Below, piece after piece: positions 15,797-23,891 of a stretch of 64,000 nucleotides of DNA; positions within the stretch are counted from its first letter, which is position 1, and each line of letters begins with the position of its first letter. The notes below the pieces were generated by a model. The model saw only the letters and a program-made list of their open reading frames with translations, did not search any database and was not told where the DNA came from. The translations under genes and the position numbers were made by a program. This DNA is from Solibacillus sp. FSL R5-0449. Lineage in GTDB: Bacteria; Bacillota; Bacilli; Bacillales_A; Planococcaceae. The stretch is from contig NZ_CP150239.1 in NCBI RefSeq assembly GCF_037975215.1, forward strand, positions 1,464,001 through 1,528,000, read 5' to 3'.

Positions 15797-16662
15797 TGGT
15801 ATTGCAGGTGTACGGTCTTGAAATGGAATATAAAAACAGAAGGGTACTGGATAATATTACGTTTTCAATCGGTACTGGTGAAATAATTGGAATCGTTGGA
15901 CCGAATGGGGCAGGGAAATCTTCGTTAATGCGCGCGGTATTAGGATTGGAAAAGATTAATAAAGGCACTGTTCACATAAACAATATTGCCAACAATAAGC
16001 CTGAGTTTTTTAAACATATTTCCTTTTTGCCAAGTGACAATTACTTGTACATGCAGTTAACCGGCTATGATCATCTGTCATTTGTGGCGAATATTTACCA
16101 TATTCCGCAACAAGAAATAGATGACGTCATTGAGTTGATCGGCATCCGCTCCTACGTGCATCAGCCCGTCAAATCTTATTCGTACGGGATGCGCCAGCAT
16201 TTGCTCATTGCGTTAAGTATATTGACGAAGCCGCTCATTATTTTAATGGATGAACCATTTAATGGACTGGACCCAACGAGCATTATTGAATTAAAACAAT
16301 TGATTCAAGTACTGCATGCAAAAGGAATGAGCATCTTCATCTCAACGCATAACTTGGATTTACTCGAAGATTTGACGGATACGTTCTGGTTTATTAAAGA
16401 AGGAAAGCTTTATAAAGATTCGTTGCAGTCGAGTAGGGAAGTTCAATACGAAATTAAATATTCGTATGAGAGTGATCTTTCTCAAATAATGAAAAAGGGC
16501 CAACTTCCTTTCCAGATGAAAGAGAATGTACTAATTACAGATGCGGCATTTGCGATTGAAACCTATCTTCAATGGCTATTGAAAAATGGTGTGCAAATCC
16601 ATGCGGTGAATCCGATTAACCGAAACTTGGAAGAACTGTACCGGGATTTTTATGGACTATAA
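15796..16662 (+). CDS. ABC transporter ATP-binding protein of the Rgg-linked locus
   Basis: The 288-residue ATPase overlaps the permease stop by one base (TAATG), implying translational coupling. Motifs: Walker A GPNGAGKSS near residue 36, Q-loop region near 80, signature SYGMRQ near 130, where the family LSGGQ is degenerate, and Walker B LIILMDEPFNGLDP near 150, with the switch His in STHNL. It has the layout of the CcmA/NatA-type ABC-2 exporter ATPases. The last 80 residues are a variable accessory domain. It energises the double-length permease. A strong terminator follows. Confidence 0.9.
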   Translation: MVLQVYGLEMEYKNRRVLDNITFSIGTGEIIGIVGPNGAGKSSLMRAVLGLEKINKGTVHINNIANNKPEFFKHISFLPSDNYLYMQLTGYDHLSFVANIYHIPQQEIDDVIELIGIRSYVHQPVKSYSYGMRQHLLIALSILTKPLIILMDEPFNGLDPTSIIELKQLIQVLHAKGMSIFISTHNLDLLEDLTDTFWFIKEGKLYKDSLQSSREVQYEIKYSYESDLSQIMKKGQLPFQMKENVLITDAAFAIETYLQWLLKNGVQIHAVNPINRNLEELYRDFYGL

Positions 16663-16669
16663 TAGAAAC

Positions 16670-16706
16670 AAGCCGTTGTCAGAATTTATGACAACGGCTT
16701 GTTTTC
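16670..16706. terminator. Terminator of the Rgg-linked transporter operon
   Basis: A perfect 12-bp stem, AAGCCGTTGTCA with TGACAACGGCTT, has a seven-base loop and GTTTT after it, between convergent genes. Confidence 0.85.
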
Positions 16707-16722
16707 AGTTAAAATGGTACAG

Positions 16723-17286
16723 CTATACAGTAAGAGAACCTCTAAATCCTCGTGCCGCGTAGTATGAGTCGGCCCCGTTATGGTACATGAAAATAGTTTC
16801 ATATCGACGGTCGCAGAAAATCGCTCCGCCTAGTTTACGAATATCCGGTGGTGTCAGAACCCAACTGGATGTTTTTAAATCGAATTTCCCAAGCTGCTGC
16901 AAAGAGCGGTATTCGACTTCCGTTAAAATTTCAATCCCCATTGACGCGGCCATATTGATAGCGCTGTCTTCCGGTTTGTTTTTCTTACGCGCATCCAATG
17001 CTTCCTGGTCATAACAAATACTTCTGCGTCCTTTAGGGCTTTCCGGTGAGCAGTCCATAAATGTGTATGTGTCTGTTTCTTGGTTATAGGCAACAACATC
17101 AGGTTCACCTTCTGTACGTTCCATTTCATTAAGAGACCACAGTTTTACCGGATTTGCTTCGAGTTTTGTCTGTACATTTTCCCAATCGATATTCGGATGA
17201 CGCTCCATATGCTGTAAAAAGCGATCTTTCAATGTTGTGAGAAGCTGTTCTTGCTGTTCGTTAGTTAGTACTTTTTTAGCTGCCAT
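16723..17286 (-). CDS. DUF4256 family protein
   Basis: 187 residues. The start is placed at ATG 17286 (MAAKKVLTNEQQ) because GAGGTG lies nine bases upstream; the GTG four codons earlier overlaps that ribosome site. The sequence matches the DUF4256 group: WSLNEMERTEGEPDVV, TFMDCSPESPKGRRSICYDQ and EALDARKKNKPEDSAINMA, with a conserved C-terminal GGAIFCDRRYETIFMYHNGA. No membrane segments, no known catalytic motif. Function unknown; cytoplasmic. Monocistronic. Confidence 0.85.
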   Translation of the reverse strand: MAAKKVLTNEQQEQLLTTLKDRFLQHMERHPNIDWENVQTKLEANPVKLWSLNEMERTEGEPDVVAYNQETDTYTFMDCSPESPKGRRSICYDQEALDARKKNKPEDSAINMAASMGIEILTEVEYRSLQQLGKFDLKTSSWVLTPPDIRKLGGAIFCDRRYETIFMYHNGADSYYAARGFRGSLTV

Positions 17287-17443
17287 AATAGTGAACACCT
17301 CGTTAAGTAGTTGATGCCTCTAATGATACTGTAATTTTGAGAATAATGTCTAGTAATGGTCCACATTCATAATAATATATCTATTTCCAAACATAGATTG
17401 CACAAGAATAAATTTGGCAAAGTAATGAATTGTTTCATATGCA

Positions 17444-17472
17444 TAGACAAATGAATTAATATGGTATATACT
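17444..17472 (+). promoter_or_regulatory. Promoter of the cold-shock gene
   Basis: TAGACA and TATACT are separated by 17 bases. The predicted start near 17479 gives a long leader of about 145 nt before the cold-shock start codon, as is usual for csp genes. Confidence 0.55.
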
Positions 17473-17505
17473 AAGGTTAATAAGAAATGTTACAAGCACA
17501 ACAAT

Positions 17506-17575
17506 AAATTCACCTATTACAATATGTATTCGTGTTTTATTTAGTACTTATTGTAATATGTGAATTTTTTTCTTT
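17506..17575 (+). promoter_or_regulatory. Terminator-like hairpin in the cold-shock gene leader
   Basis: AAATTCAC and ATTACAATA pair with TATTGTAAT and GTGAATTT, a 17-bp AU-rich stem with one internal mismatch pair, a 24-base loop, and a run of T residues after it. It lies inside the predicted 5' leader, 50 nt before the start codon. Its low GC content would make it temperature sensitive. Alternatively it ends an upstream short RNA. Confidence 0.55.
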
Positions 17576-17623
17576 ATGAGGAATTGTGATCTTATTAAAT
17601 TTAATTAAATGGAGGTCATTTAA

Positions 17624-17824
17624 ATGACACAAGGTACAGTAAAATGGTTTAACGCAGAAAAAGGTTTTGGATTTATCGAAGTTGAAGGCGGAAACGACGT
17701 ATTCGCTCACTTCTCAGCAATCCAAGGCGAAGGTTTCAAATCTTTAGACGAAGGTCAAAAAGTTGAATTTGAAATCGAAGACGGTCAACGTGGCCCACAA
17801 GCTACAAACATCGTAAAACTTTAA
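17624..17824 (+). CDS. Cold-shock protein (CspA/CspB family)
   Basis: 66 residues with one OB-fold cold-shock domain filling the whole protein. RNP1 (KGFGFIEV, near residue 13) and RNP2 (DVFAHFSAI, near residue 26) are intact. It is very close to B. subtilis CspB/CspC/CspD, cytoplasmic single-stranded nucleic-acid binding proteins that act as RNA chaperones. A strong GGAGG precedes the ATG. Codon use is strongly biased toward highly expressed genes. The long leader with a terminator-like hairpin suggests post-transcriptional control. Own terminator follows. Confidence 0.97.
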   Translation: MTQGTVKWFNAEKGFGFIEVEGGNDVFAHFSAIQGEGFKSLDEGQKVEFEIEDGQRGPQATNIVKL

Positions 17825-17843
17825 TTTTAATGATGTAACCGAT

Positions 17844-17877
17844 AAACTGCATCCCAATTAGGGGGTGCAGTTTTTTT
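17844..17877 (+). terminator. Intrinsic terminator of the cold-shock gene
   Basis: AAACTGCATCCC pairs with GGGGGTGCAGTTT and is followed by a run of T residues. Confidence 0.9.
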
Positions 17878-17966
17878 GTGTTTAAAATTAAATAGGATGA
17901 CACCTCCAGGAAAGTTATACCAAAAGAGGGTTTAATGGTAAAATTTAATAAAAAGGGGGTATTCAT

Positions 17967-19004
17967 TTGTTTGATGAATTGAACTATTTGATAAATCAAT
18001 TAGAAGACAAAGAAACGAAAGCCTTATTAATGCAAATTTTTTTACGGATGCAAGTAGTCGAAGAGGGAAATGGCTATTCAGAGGAGCAATTCTATTTAGA
18101 TATTAATAAAACATATAAGAATTTGGTGGAATACAAAAAGAATCAATTAAATATTGGACCTGTACAATATGTTAAGACCCATATTGTCTTTGGGGATTCG
18201 CCATCAGGCAGCCTGAAAATGGCATTTAAAAAATTAGGGATAAGTCAACAGGAAAGGGTAATTACGCTTTCCGATATATTTTCAATTGGCCCCGTTTGGA
18301 ACTTACATAACATAGAAGGTATTTCGAATCGATTGAATTGGTTAAGAAACCACATCCTTATTGATGATGAGGATCTATATCATTACGAAGAACATTTTAG
18401 ACAGTCGATTATCGATATTCAGCAAACGCCAAGTGATCACCCAATTATCATTTGGGCAGGAGAAAACGCACATGAACAAACAGCTTTACGGTTTGTGCTT
18501 TATTTATTAAAAGATAAAGATATCGACATTCAAATCATTCATACAAACAAAGCGTATAAACTTTATTTTGAGAAATCCGATATCGATTTTACACCGTTAA
18601 ATATGGGTGAACTTTCATCAGATCAATTAATGGAAATTTATAAAAATGAGCAAAATGGTCGGCTACTGATACAAGCGGAACGTCATATATTTGAAAGGGA
18701 ATGGGAGCAGCTTTGTCAATCCACTGATGTTCTGCGAATCTGGCAAAATCAAAAGATAAAGAGTGTTCCTGAAAATTTCTATGATAATTATATTACCAAT
18801 ACAGTGAAGAAAATCCATCAAAATAAGCAGCAGAAAGACTTTATAAAATCAGCCAGAATTATCGGAGAAGTAATAGGTCATCTCGATCAATATATTGGCG
18901 ATCAGTTTATAGAATATCGAGTTAGACGTTTAATTGTCGATGGGGTTTTTGACATGGAAGGTGTCCCGAAGGCAATGCATTCCTATAGTATAAAATTGCG
19001 GTAA
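17967..19004 (+). CDS. DUF1835 domain-containing protein
   Basis: 345 residues from TTG 17967, which follows AAAGGGGGT. Near residue 70 is VKTHIVFGDSPSGSLKMAFK, the hallmark of DUF1835, followed by SIGPVWNL, and the C-terminal half (about 240-345) corresponds to the usually associated DUF3658 helical domain. These proteins are common single-copy cytoplasmic proteins in Bacillales, of unknown function; the GDS/GSLK loop resembles a nucleotide- or phosphate-binding loop but no activity is established. It stands alone, ending at a bidirectional terminator. Confidence 0.85.
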   Translation: MFDELNYLINQLEDKETKALLMQIFLRMQVVEEGNGYSEEQFYLDINKTYKNLVEYKKNQLNIGPVQYVKTHIVFGDSPSGSLKMAFKKLGISQQERVITLSDIFSIGPVWNLHNIEGISNRLNWLRNHILIDDEDLYHYEEHFRQSIIDIQQTPSDHPIIIWAGENAHEQTALRFVLYLLKDKDIDIQIIHTNKAYKLYFEKSDIDFTPLNMGELSSDQLMEIYKNEQNGRLLIQAERHIFEREWEQLCQSTDVLRIWQNQKIKSVPENFYDNYITNTVKKIHQNKQQKDFIKSARIIGEVIGHLDQYIGDQFIEYRVRRLIVDGVFDMEGVPKAMHSYSIKLR

Positions 19005-19042
19005 GGATTTTGTAAGAAGTGGGCGCGGGGAATTACTAAATG

Positions 19043-19081
19043 AAAAAGATGCTTCGCCAAAATAGGCAAAGCATCTTTTTT
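19043..19081. terminator. Bidirectional terminator
   Basis: AAAAAGATGC and GCATCTTTTT pair, with inner GCC/GGC pairs, between two convergent genes. Confidence 0.9.
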
Positions 19082-19098
19082 GTAGTGAAATAATAAAC

Positions 19099-20406
19099 TT
19101 AGTTCAACAGCGCTTCACGTACCTCATCACGAAAATCTGCATCATTCAAAAGCATTCTTTCAAATGAATTTCGATTGTTGCTTAACAGGAAACGTTCATG
19201 AAATTTCAGGTCATTCAGTAAAATGACCATTTCGTACTGGTCTCCTTTAAGGTTTTCAACATACATCGCGTTGTTTAAGACGAACAGTGTAGAGCCGCCT
19301 TTTGAGCCAATATGTGTATATTTCTTATAATTTTCTTCATTTAATTGCATCGGCCACTCCATTACATCCCGAATTGTTTCAGCTGCAATTGGTGGCAGCT
19401 CGTCATTGGAAATAAGTGCGAGCAGTTTCCCGTAATCACTTGCAGAAGCGCCAACTAACCGATCCGACCAAACTCTTTGTACGGCAGGAGATGCGTCGAA
19501 CTTTTCTTCACTTACATTAATTTCGCCTGCTTTTATTTGCAGGCTGATCGATTGGGCTAATTTACGATACTCTTCCATTGATAAATTTTGGAGTGCCTTG
19601 ATTAATTCCTTTTCAGACATCCCATCTTTTTGAATAAAATCAGGGATTAAGAGTGCACTGCCAATTGGATAAACATCCTCGTGCTGTGTTAAGCCTAACT
19701 CTTTTTTTCTTTGATTGATCGCATCCACCCCGAGCAGATTAATTAAATAATCTGTATTGGCATTGGAGCTATACGTGATCATCCCTTTTGCAACTTCATG
19801 CAAAGTGACTTCATTATTTTGGATGCCTCCATCTTGTTTTAAAGCTTCTAACCATGCTTCATGTCCGCCCCCATCCGTATTTTTAAAATAGTAACGGTTC
19901 AATTCATTCAATGATATTTTCCGGTCTTTTTGAAGTTTATCTTCATCAACCTGCATGGCATATTCAACTGCAATAAGGATTTTTACTGTACTTGCCAATG
20001 GCCTTATAACAGTTGACTGATAGGTAATGAGAGGTTCGCCGTTTTCAGCAAAATAAAAAGAGCTGGATTCCGGATTTTCTTTTAAATGTTGGATAATATA
20101 ATTGGGGTTATCTCTAAGTAGAGCATATGCTGCAATTCCTGTAATTAAAATAACGACTCCGCAAATGGTTAATCGCTTTTTTGTATAAGTTTTTCGTTCC
20201 GTCAAGATCATAGCCAGAATACCAAGTAGGAAAGCAATGAGGAAATTTATATTGAAAACTAAAACGGCAATAATAATTCCAACTATTATCGCGACCGTCA
20301 CAATCGCTTTCTGAACTTCTTCACGTGTTCTATGTTTCTTATCCAATAAGGGGATTAAAGTGAAGAAAATAATTCCACCTAAACCAATCCAACCATAAAT
20401 ATTCAT
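19099..20406 (-). CDS. Membrane-anchored serine hydrolase, class A beta-lactamase-like
   Basis: 435 residues. Residues 1-100 hold four hydrophobic segments. The C-terminal domain (about 120-435) is a penicillin-recognising serine hydrolase: S-x-x-K at LASTVKI, S-x-N as SSNANTD near residue 215 and the KTG-like triad as SKGGS near residue 365. It should face outside the cell. Such proteins are beta-lactamases, carboxypeptidase-like enzymes or esterases. The four-helix N-terminal anchor is not usual for a secreted beta-lactamase. Start ATG 20406 follows AAAGGAGGAAAGGTC. Substrate is uncertain. Confidence 0.82.
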   Translation of the reverse strand: MNIYGWIGLGGIIFFTLIPLLDKKHRTREEVQKAIVTVAIIVGIIIAVLVFNINFLIAFLLGILAMILTERKTYTKKRLTICGVVILITGIAAYALLRDNPNYIIQHLKENPESSSFYFAENGEPLITYQSTVIRPLASTVKILIAVEYAMQVDEDKLQKDRKISLNELNRYYFKNTDGGGHEAWLEALKQDGGIQNNEVTLHEVAKGMITYSSNANTDYLINLLGVDAINQRKKELGLTQHEDVYPIGSALLIPDFIQKDGMSEKELIKALQNLSMEEYRKLAQSISLQIKAGEINVSEEKFDASPAVQRVWSDRLVGASASDYGKLLALISNDELPPIAAETIRDVMEWPMQLNEENYKKYTHIGSKGGSTLFVLNNAMYVENLKGDQYEMVILLNDLKFHERFLLSNNRNSFERMLLNDADFRDEVREALLN

Positions 20407-20552
20407 AAATGACCTTTCCTCCTTTGTAAACCACAGCTAAGCGTAACCAAATTTCCTTAAATTGTTATTACTGTCTTTTACGGAGGAAAGCTGTAAAAGT
20501 TTCATTTTCCTTTTATTTGTTTTTGTATGTAATCTTGTTGAAGAGCCAAAAT

Positions 20553-20584
20553 GAAAAGAAAACGCTACAAATTATGTAGCGCTT
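20553..20584 (-). terminator. Intrinsic terminator of the SASP gene
   Basis: On the minus strand AGCGCTACA and TGTAGCGTT pair around a five-base loop, followed by TTCTTTTC. Confidence 0.85.
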
Positions 20585-20596
20585 CCTTCTCATTAA

Positions 20597-20806
20597 TTAT
20601 TGTTGATTTGAATTTCCGCGTAATTGCTGCTCTGCCATTTGAACTAGGCGTTTCGTAATTTCGCCACCTACAGAGCCGTTAGCACGAGCTGATGCATCTG
20701 GTCCTAATTGAACACCAAACTCTTGTGCAATTTCGTACTTCATTTGGTCAACTGCTTGTTGTGCACCAGGTACACGTAATTTGTTTGAGCTGTTGTTGTT
20801 TGCCAT
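20597..20806 (-). CDS. Alpha/beta-type small acid-soluble spore protein
   Basis: 69 residues with the two SASP signatures: [20 protein letters not shown], including the Glu-Phe GPR protease site, and [20 protein letters not shown]. The protein coats and protects DNA in the dormant spore, and is degraded by GPR at germination. AAGGAGGCGATAACAA precedes the ATG. A sporulation-type promoter lies about 25-50 bases upstream of the start. It is strong evidence that the host makes endospores. Which paralogue (SspA/B/C/D) it is cannot be told. Confidence 0.97.
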   Translation of the reverse strand: MANNNSSNKLRVPGAQQAVDQMKYEIAQEFGVQLGPDASARANGSVGGEITKRLVQMAEQQLRGNSNQQ

Positions 20807-20829
20807 TTGTTATCGCCTCCTTCTGACAT

Positions 20830-20858
20830 TAGAATGTGCCGAGAAAAGAGTTTCATAC
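20830..20858 (-). promoter_or_regulatory. SigG/SigF-like promoter of the SASP gene
   Basis: On the minus strand GTATGA and CATTCTA are separated by 16 bases, resembling forespore sigma-factor promoters (-35 like TGAATA, -10 CATACTA), about 25 bases before the start codon. Confidence 0.5.
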
Positions 20859-21069
20859 CATATGAGGAATAGGTAATTTACACTTCAATTGGGAACATTT
20901 ATAAACTTTGTAAACTCAATATATATCCATTCGTAGATGTTGAAACGCACCCTATCGAAAACAAATTAGAAAAATTGTCGGATTGTAACATCTGGAATAA
21001 AGTGGTTTAATTGGGACATCTAGTATAGATTTATCGTCATAAATATCGTTGCGGAAAGGGATGACTTTT

Positions 21070-21828
21070 TTGAATTCAATTATCGAAAACAACAAAAAAA
21101 GCTGGGAGATTGTAGCGAAGCATTTTGCGGGAGGAGATGCATTGCCAAGCTATGGACCTTTAGCCCAAACAGAAGAGGAACTGAATTTAATCGGACAGAT
21201 TGCCGGGAAAGCGGTCTTGGAAGTTGGATTTGGAAGCGGCCATTCTCTTTTATATATGAACAATAATGGTGCAAAGGAACTTTGGGGTGTCGATTTTTCG
21301 GAGGCACAAAGAGCACTTGCGCAGAAAACGTTACAAGGCATCGAGGCCAATTTATTTACGGCTCCAATGGAAAAAGAGATCGGTTTACCGAAAAATTATT
21401 TTGATTTAGTGTATTCCATTTATGCGATTGGCTGGTCAAGTGATCTTCCGGCAACATTCAAGTTAATTCACAGCTACTTAAAAGAAGGCGGCGAGTTCGT
21501 TTTCAGTTGGGAACATCCTTTTTACAATCAAATCAAATGCCGTGATCATCAGTTTATTTTAACGGATTCCTATCAGCGGGAAGGTTATATTGAAACAACG
21601 TCATTTAAAGGGGAAGATGCGCCAATGCAAATACCGAAATATAAAATGGCGACAATTATAAATGCCCTTATAAAAGCAGACTTTGAACTTGTAGAAATTA
21701 TTGAAAGTGATACGCCATCTCATTTAAAAGGTGAAGAAATTCCGTATTCCGAAAAATATTATTCTCTACATAAAGCAAGCCACTTTCCAACAACTTTTAT
21801 CGTAAAAGCGCGTAAACGTACTTTATAG
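21070..21828 (+). CDS. Class I SAM-dependent methyltransferase
   Basis: 252 residues from TTG 21070, ten bases after GGAAAGGG; the earlier TTG 21049 lies before that ribosome site. Motif I is VLEVGFGSGHSLLYM near residue 55, followed by LWGVDFSEAQ (motif post-I acidic residue) and the FDLVYSIYAIGW motif II/III region. This is the Methyltransf_11/25 type acting on small molecules in the cytoplasm. The substrate is not predictable. A GNAT gene follows after 12 bases with AGGAGG, so the two are co-transcribed. Confidence 0.87.
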   Translation: MNSIIENNKKSWEIVAKHFAGGDALPSYGPLAQTEEELNLIGQIAGKAVLEVGFGSGHSLLYMNNNGAKELWGVDFSEAQRALAQKTLQGIEANLFTAPMEKEIGLPKNYFDLVYSIYAIGWSSDLPATFKLIHSYLKEGGEFVFSWEHPFYNQIKCRDHQFILTDSYQREGYIETTSFKGEDAPMQIPKYKMATIINALIKADFELVEIIESDTPSHLKGEEIPYSEKYYSLHKASHFPTTFIVKARKRTL

Positions 21829-21840
21829 GAGGCAAGCAAA

Positions 21841-22644
21841 ATGATTCGAAAATTAACAAACGAAGACTTGGAAATTACAATGGCACTTGTACATAAAAGA
21901 CCAGCAGAAAATTTATTTATCATCGGTGATATTGAAGCGTATGGCATGGAATCTGATATCCAGGATTTATGGGGACAATTTGATGGTGATCGGCTGATTG
22001 CTATCTTACTGCGCTATGACCAGAACTACATCCCGTATAGTGAAGGGAACTATGATGTCGAAGGATTTGCCAAAATAATCAGCGGAAATCCAGGGCGCAT
22101 TGAAATATCGGGACTTCAGCACTTAGTCACGCCATTAAAAAAATGGATTGACCGCGGTATTCGTCGGGACAGTGAAACGTATTATGCAAAATGTACTGAA
22201 TTGACGGTTCCGACTGCTGAATTGGATTTTTCAAATGTGACGTATTTACAGCCTAGTGAGTATGAAGAAAATATTGAAATGCTCCAATCGATTCCGGAAT
22301 TTTCCACGGGGACATTCAGTGTTGAAGGAAGAGAGCGCGCGGAAAAGTTTAAAACAGGGCGCACTTATATTATTCGTGATGAACAAGGTGTAATGGTGTC
22401 TTCCGCATCAACAACAGCGGAAAATTCACAGTCCGCGATGATTGTAGGTGTTGGAACTAGACCAGGGTATGGGAAAAAGGGATATGCGACACATTGCATG
22501 TTAAAGCTTTGCCAAGACCTGCTCGCTGAAGGTAAGTCAATTTGTCTGTTTTATGATAACCCGGCAGCAGGACGAATTTATAAGCGGATCGGATTTGAAG
22601 ATATCGGATTTTGGTCAATGGTCCGTTATGATGAACGAAAATAA
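21841..22644 (+). CDS. GNAT-family N-acetyltransferase, two-domain
   Basis: 267 residues after AGGAGGCAAGCAAA. The C-terminal half has the GNAT acetyl-CoA motif VGVGTRPGYGKKGYATHCML near residue 200 and GRIYKRIGFEDIG near the end. The N-terminal half (about 1-130) is a second, degenerate GNAT-like fold (NEDLEITMALVHKRPAENLF), as in the double-GNAT FR47/YkwB group. Acceptor unknown. It is the second gene of a run of five tightly spaced plus-strand genes. Confidence 0.85.
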   Translation: MIRKLTNEDLEITMALVHKRPAENLFIIGDIEAYGMESDIQDLWGQFDGDRLIAILLRYDQNYIPYSEGNYDVEGFAKIISGNPGRIEISGLQHLVTPLKKWIDRGIRRDSETYYAKCTELTVPTAELDFSNVTYLQPSEYEENIEMLQSIPEFSTGTFSVEGRERAEKFKTGRTYIIRDEQGVMVSSASTTAENSQSAMIVGVGTRPGYGKKGYATHCMLKLCQDLLAEGKSICLFYDNPAAGRIYKRIGFEDIGFWSMVRYDERK

Positions 22645-22656
22645 GGAGGAAACATT

Positions 22657-23061
22657 GTGAGACAGTTATTAGCAGAGCAACCGATTCAAATAAACGCCTA
22701 TGATATTGATGCGATGGGCATTGTCAGTAATATTGTGTATGTCAGATGGTTTGAAGATTTACGTGTGACTTTTTTAAATGAACATTATCCATTGGCGGAT
22801 ATGATGAAAATGCAAATTTCTCCGATTTTGATGAAAACGGAGGTTGAATACAAAGCACCTTTAACAATATTCGATCAACCGGTCGGACGGTGCTGGATGG
22901 TTAAAATAGGGCAATCAAGTTGGGAAATGGAGTTGGAAATTGCAACGGAGAAGCAAACACATTGTACCGGAAAGCAATCAGGCTGCTTTTTCAATTTGGA
23001 AAAGAAAAAAGTTGCAAAAATTCCTGAGCCACTAAAAGAACTTTTTGAAATGGAGCAATGA
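22657..23061 (+). CDS. Acyl-CoA thioesterase, hotdog fold (4HBT/YbgC-like)
   Basis: 134 residues from GTG 22657 after GGAGGAAACATT. The motif YDIDAMGIVSNIVYVRWFED near residue 15 is the 4-hydroxybenzoyl-CoA thioesterase signature, in which the Asp is catalytic and the following helix is the hotdog sausage. It probably hydrolyses a short or medium acyl-CoA in the cytoplasm. The next gene starts within or just after its stop codon. Confidence 0.88.
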   Translation: MRQLLAEQPIQINAYDIDAMGIVSNIVYVRWFEDLRVTFLNEHYPLADMMKMQISPILMKTEVEYKAPLTIFDQPVGRCWMVKIGQSSWEMELEIATEKQTHCTGKQSGCFFNLEKKKVAKIPEPLKELFEMEQ

Positions 23062-23078
23062 AAAGGGAGCTATTAGTG

Positions 23079-23879
23079 ATGAAAGAAGTCCTAGAGGGAG
23101 TAGTAAATAAATCGATCGATGTGGATTTAATCAATCTAAACGAATTAATGGAGTTCATGTTAAACAATATCGGTAATACGGATGGCTATTTACGGGATAA
23201 CTTAATTTATCGGGGATTTTGTGAATTAATTCTGAATGGGAAATTTACTGATGAACAATTAATTGTGCTAGTAAAAACATGTTTGGATAATGAGCACCTT
23301 TACTTGAATATTACTCAGAGCGAACCTTCTGATGATGTATTTACAAGATCGTTTTCATCACTTGTTATCACCCTTATTTTAGGGTTAGATCGTGAAAAAA
23401 GAATATTGCCAGAGGAACTCGTTGTTGAGGCCATTGACCAAAGTATCCAATATCTTTTTCTTGAGAAAGATTACCGGGGGTTCGACAATACGAAAGGCTG
23501 GGCACATGCGGTCGCACATGGAAGTGACTTATTAGCAGAAGCAATTAGACATCCGCTAATGGTTGATACGCATTCATTATGGAGTGCATTACAAAGTTTG
23601 AAAAGCTGCCTTCATACTGAATACGCTTTAATCGATGAGGAAGAAGAACGCATGTTACCGGTCATTGATGCATTACTGGATAAGGGACTGACAGATGAGC
23701 AACTGTTGAAGTGGTTAAAAGGATTGCATTATGTAGAAGTAGAAGATTGGCATAAGAAATACCGGTATGAATGGAACGTGAAGCAATTCGAGGCGGCATT
23801 ATTAAGACATTTATTAAAATCAGCCAAATGTACACAAACAGCCGATTGGATTATTCATGGAACTCCCACTTTAGTTTAA
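23079..23879 (+). CDS. DUF2785 family protein
   Basis: 266 residues. Start chosen at ATG 23079, nine bases after AAGGGAG; an in-frame ATG at 23058 overlaps the stop of the thioesterase gene. The sequence is all-helical and matches DUF2785, with the characteristic KGWAHAVAHGSDLLAEAIRH near residue 140 and NVKQFEAALLRHLLK near the end. The conserved His residues in AHAVAHGSD suggest a metal or active site but no activity is known. Cytoplasmic. Confidence 0.82.
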   Translation: MKEVLEGVVNKSIDVDLINLNELMEFMLNNIGNTDGYLRDNLIYRGFCELILNGKFTDEQLIVLVKTCLDNEHLYLNITQSEPSDDVFTRSFSSLVITLILGLDREKRILPEELVVEAIDQSIQYLFLEKDYRGFDNTKGWAHAVAHGSDLLAEAIRHPLMVDTHSLWSALQSLKSCLHTEYALIDEEEERMLPVIDALLDKGLTDEQLLKWLKGLHYVEVEDWHKKYRYEWNVKQFEAALLRHLLKSAKCTQTADWIIHGTPTLV

Positions 23880-23891
23880 GGAGCTGAAAAA

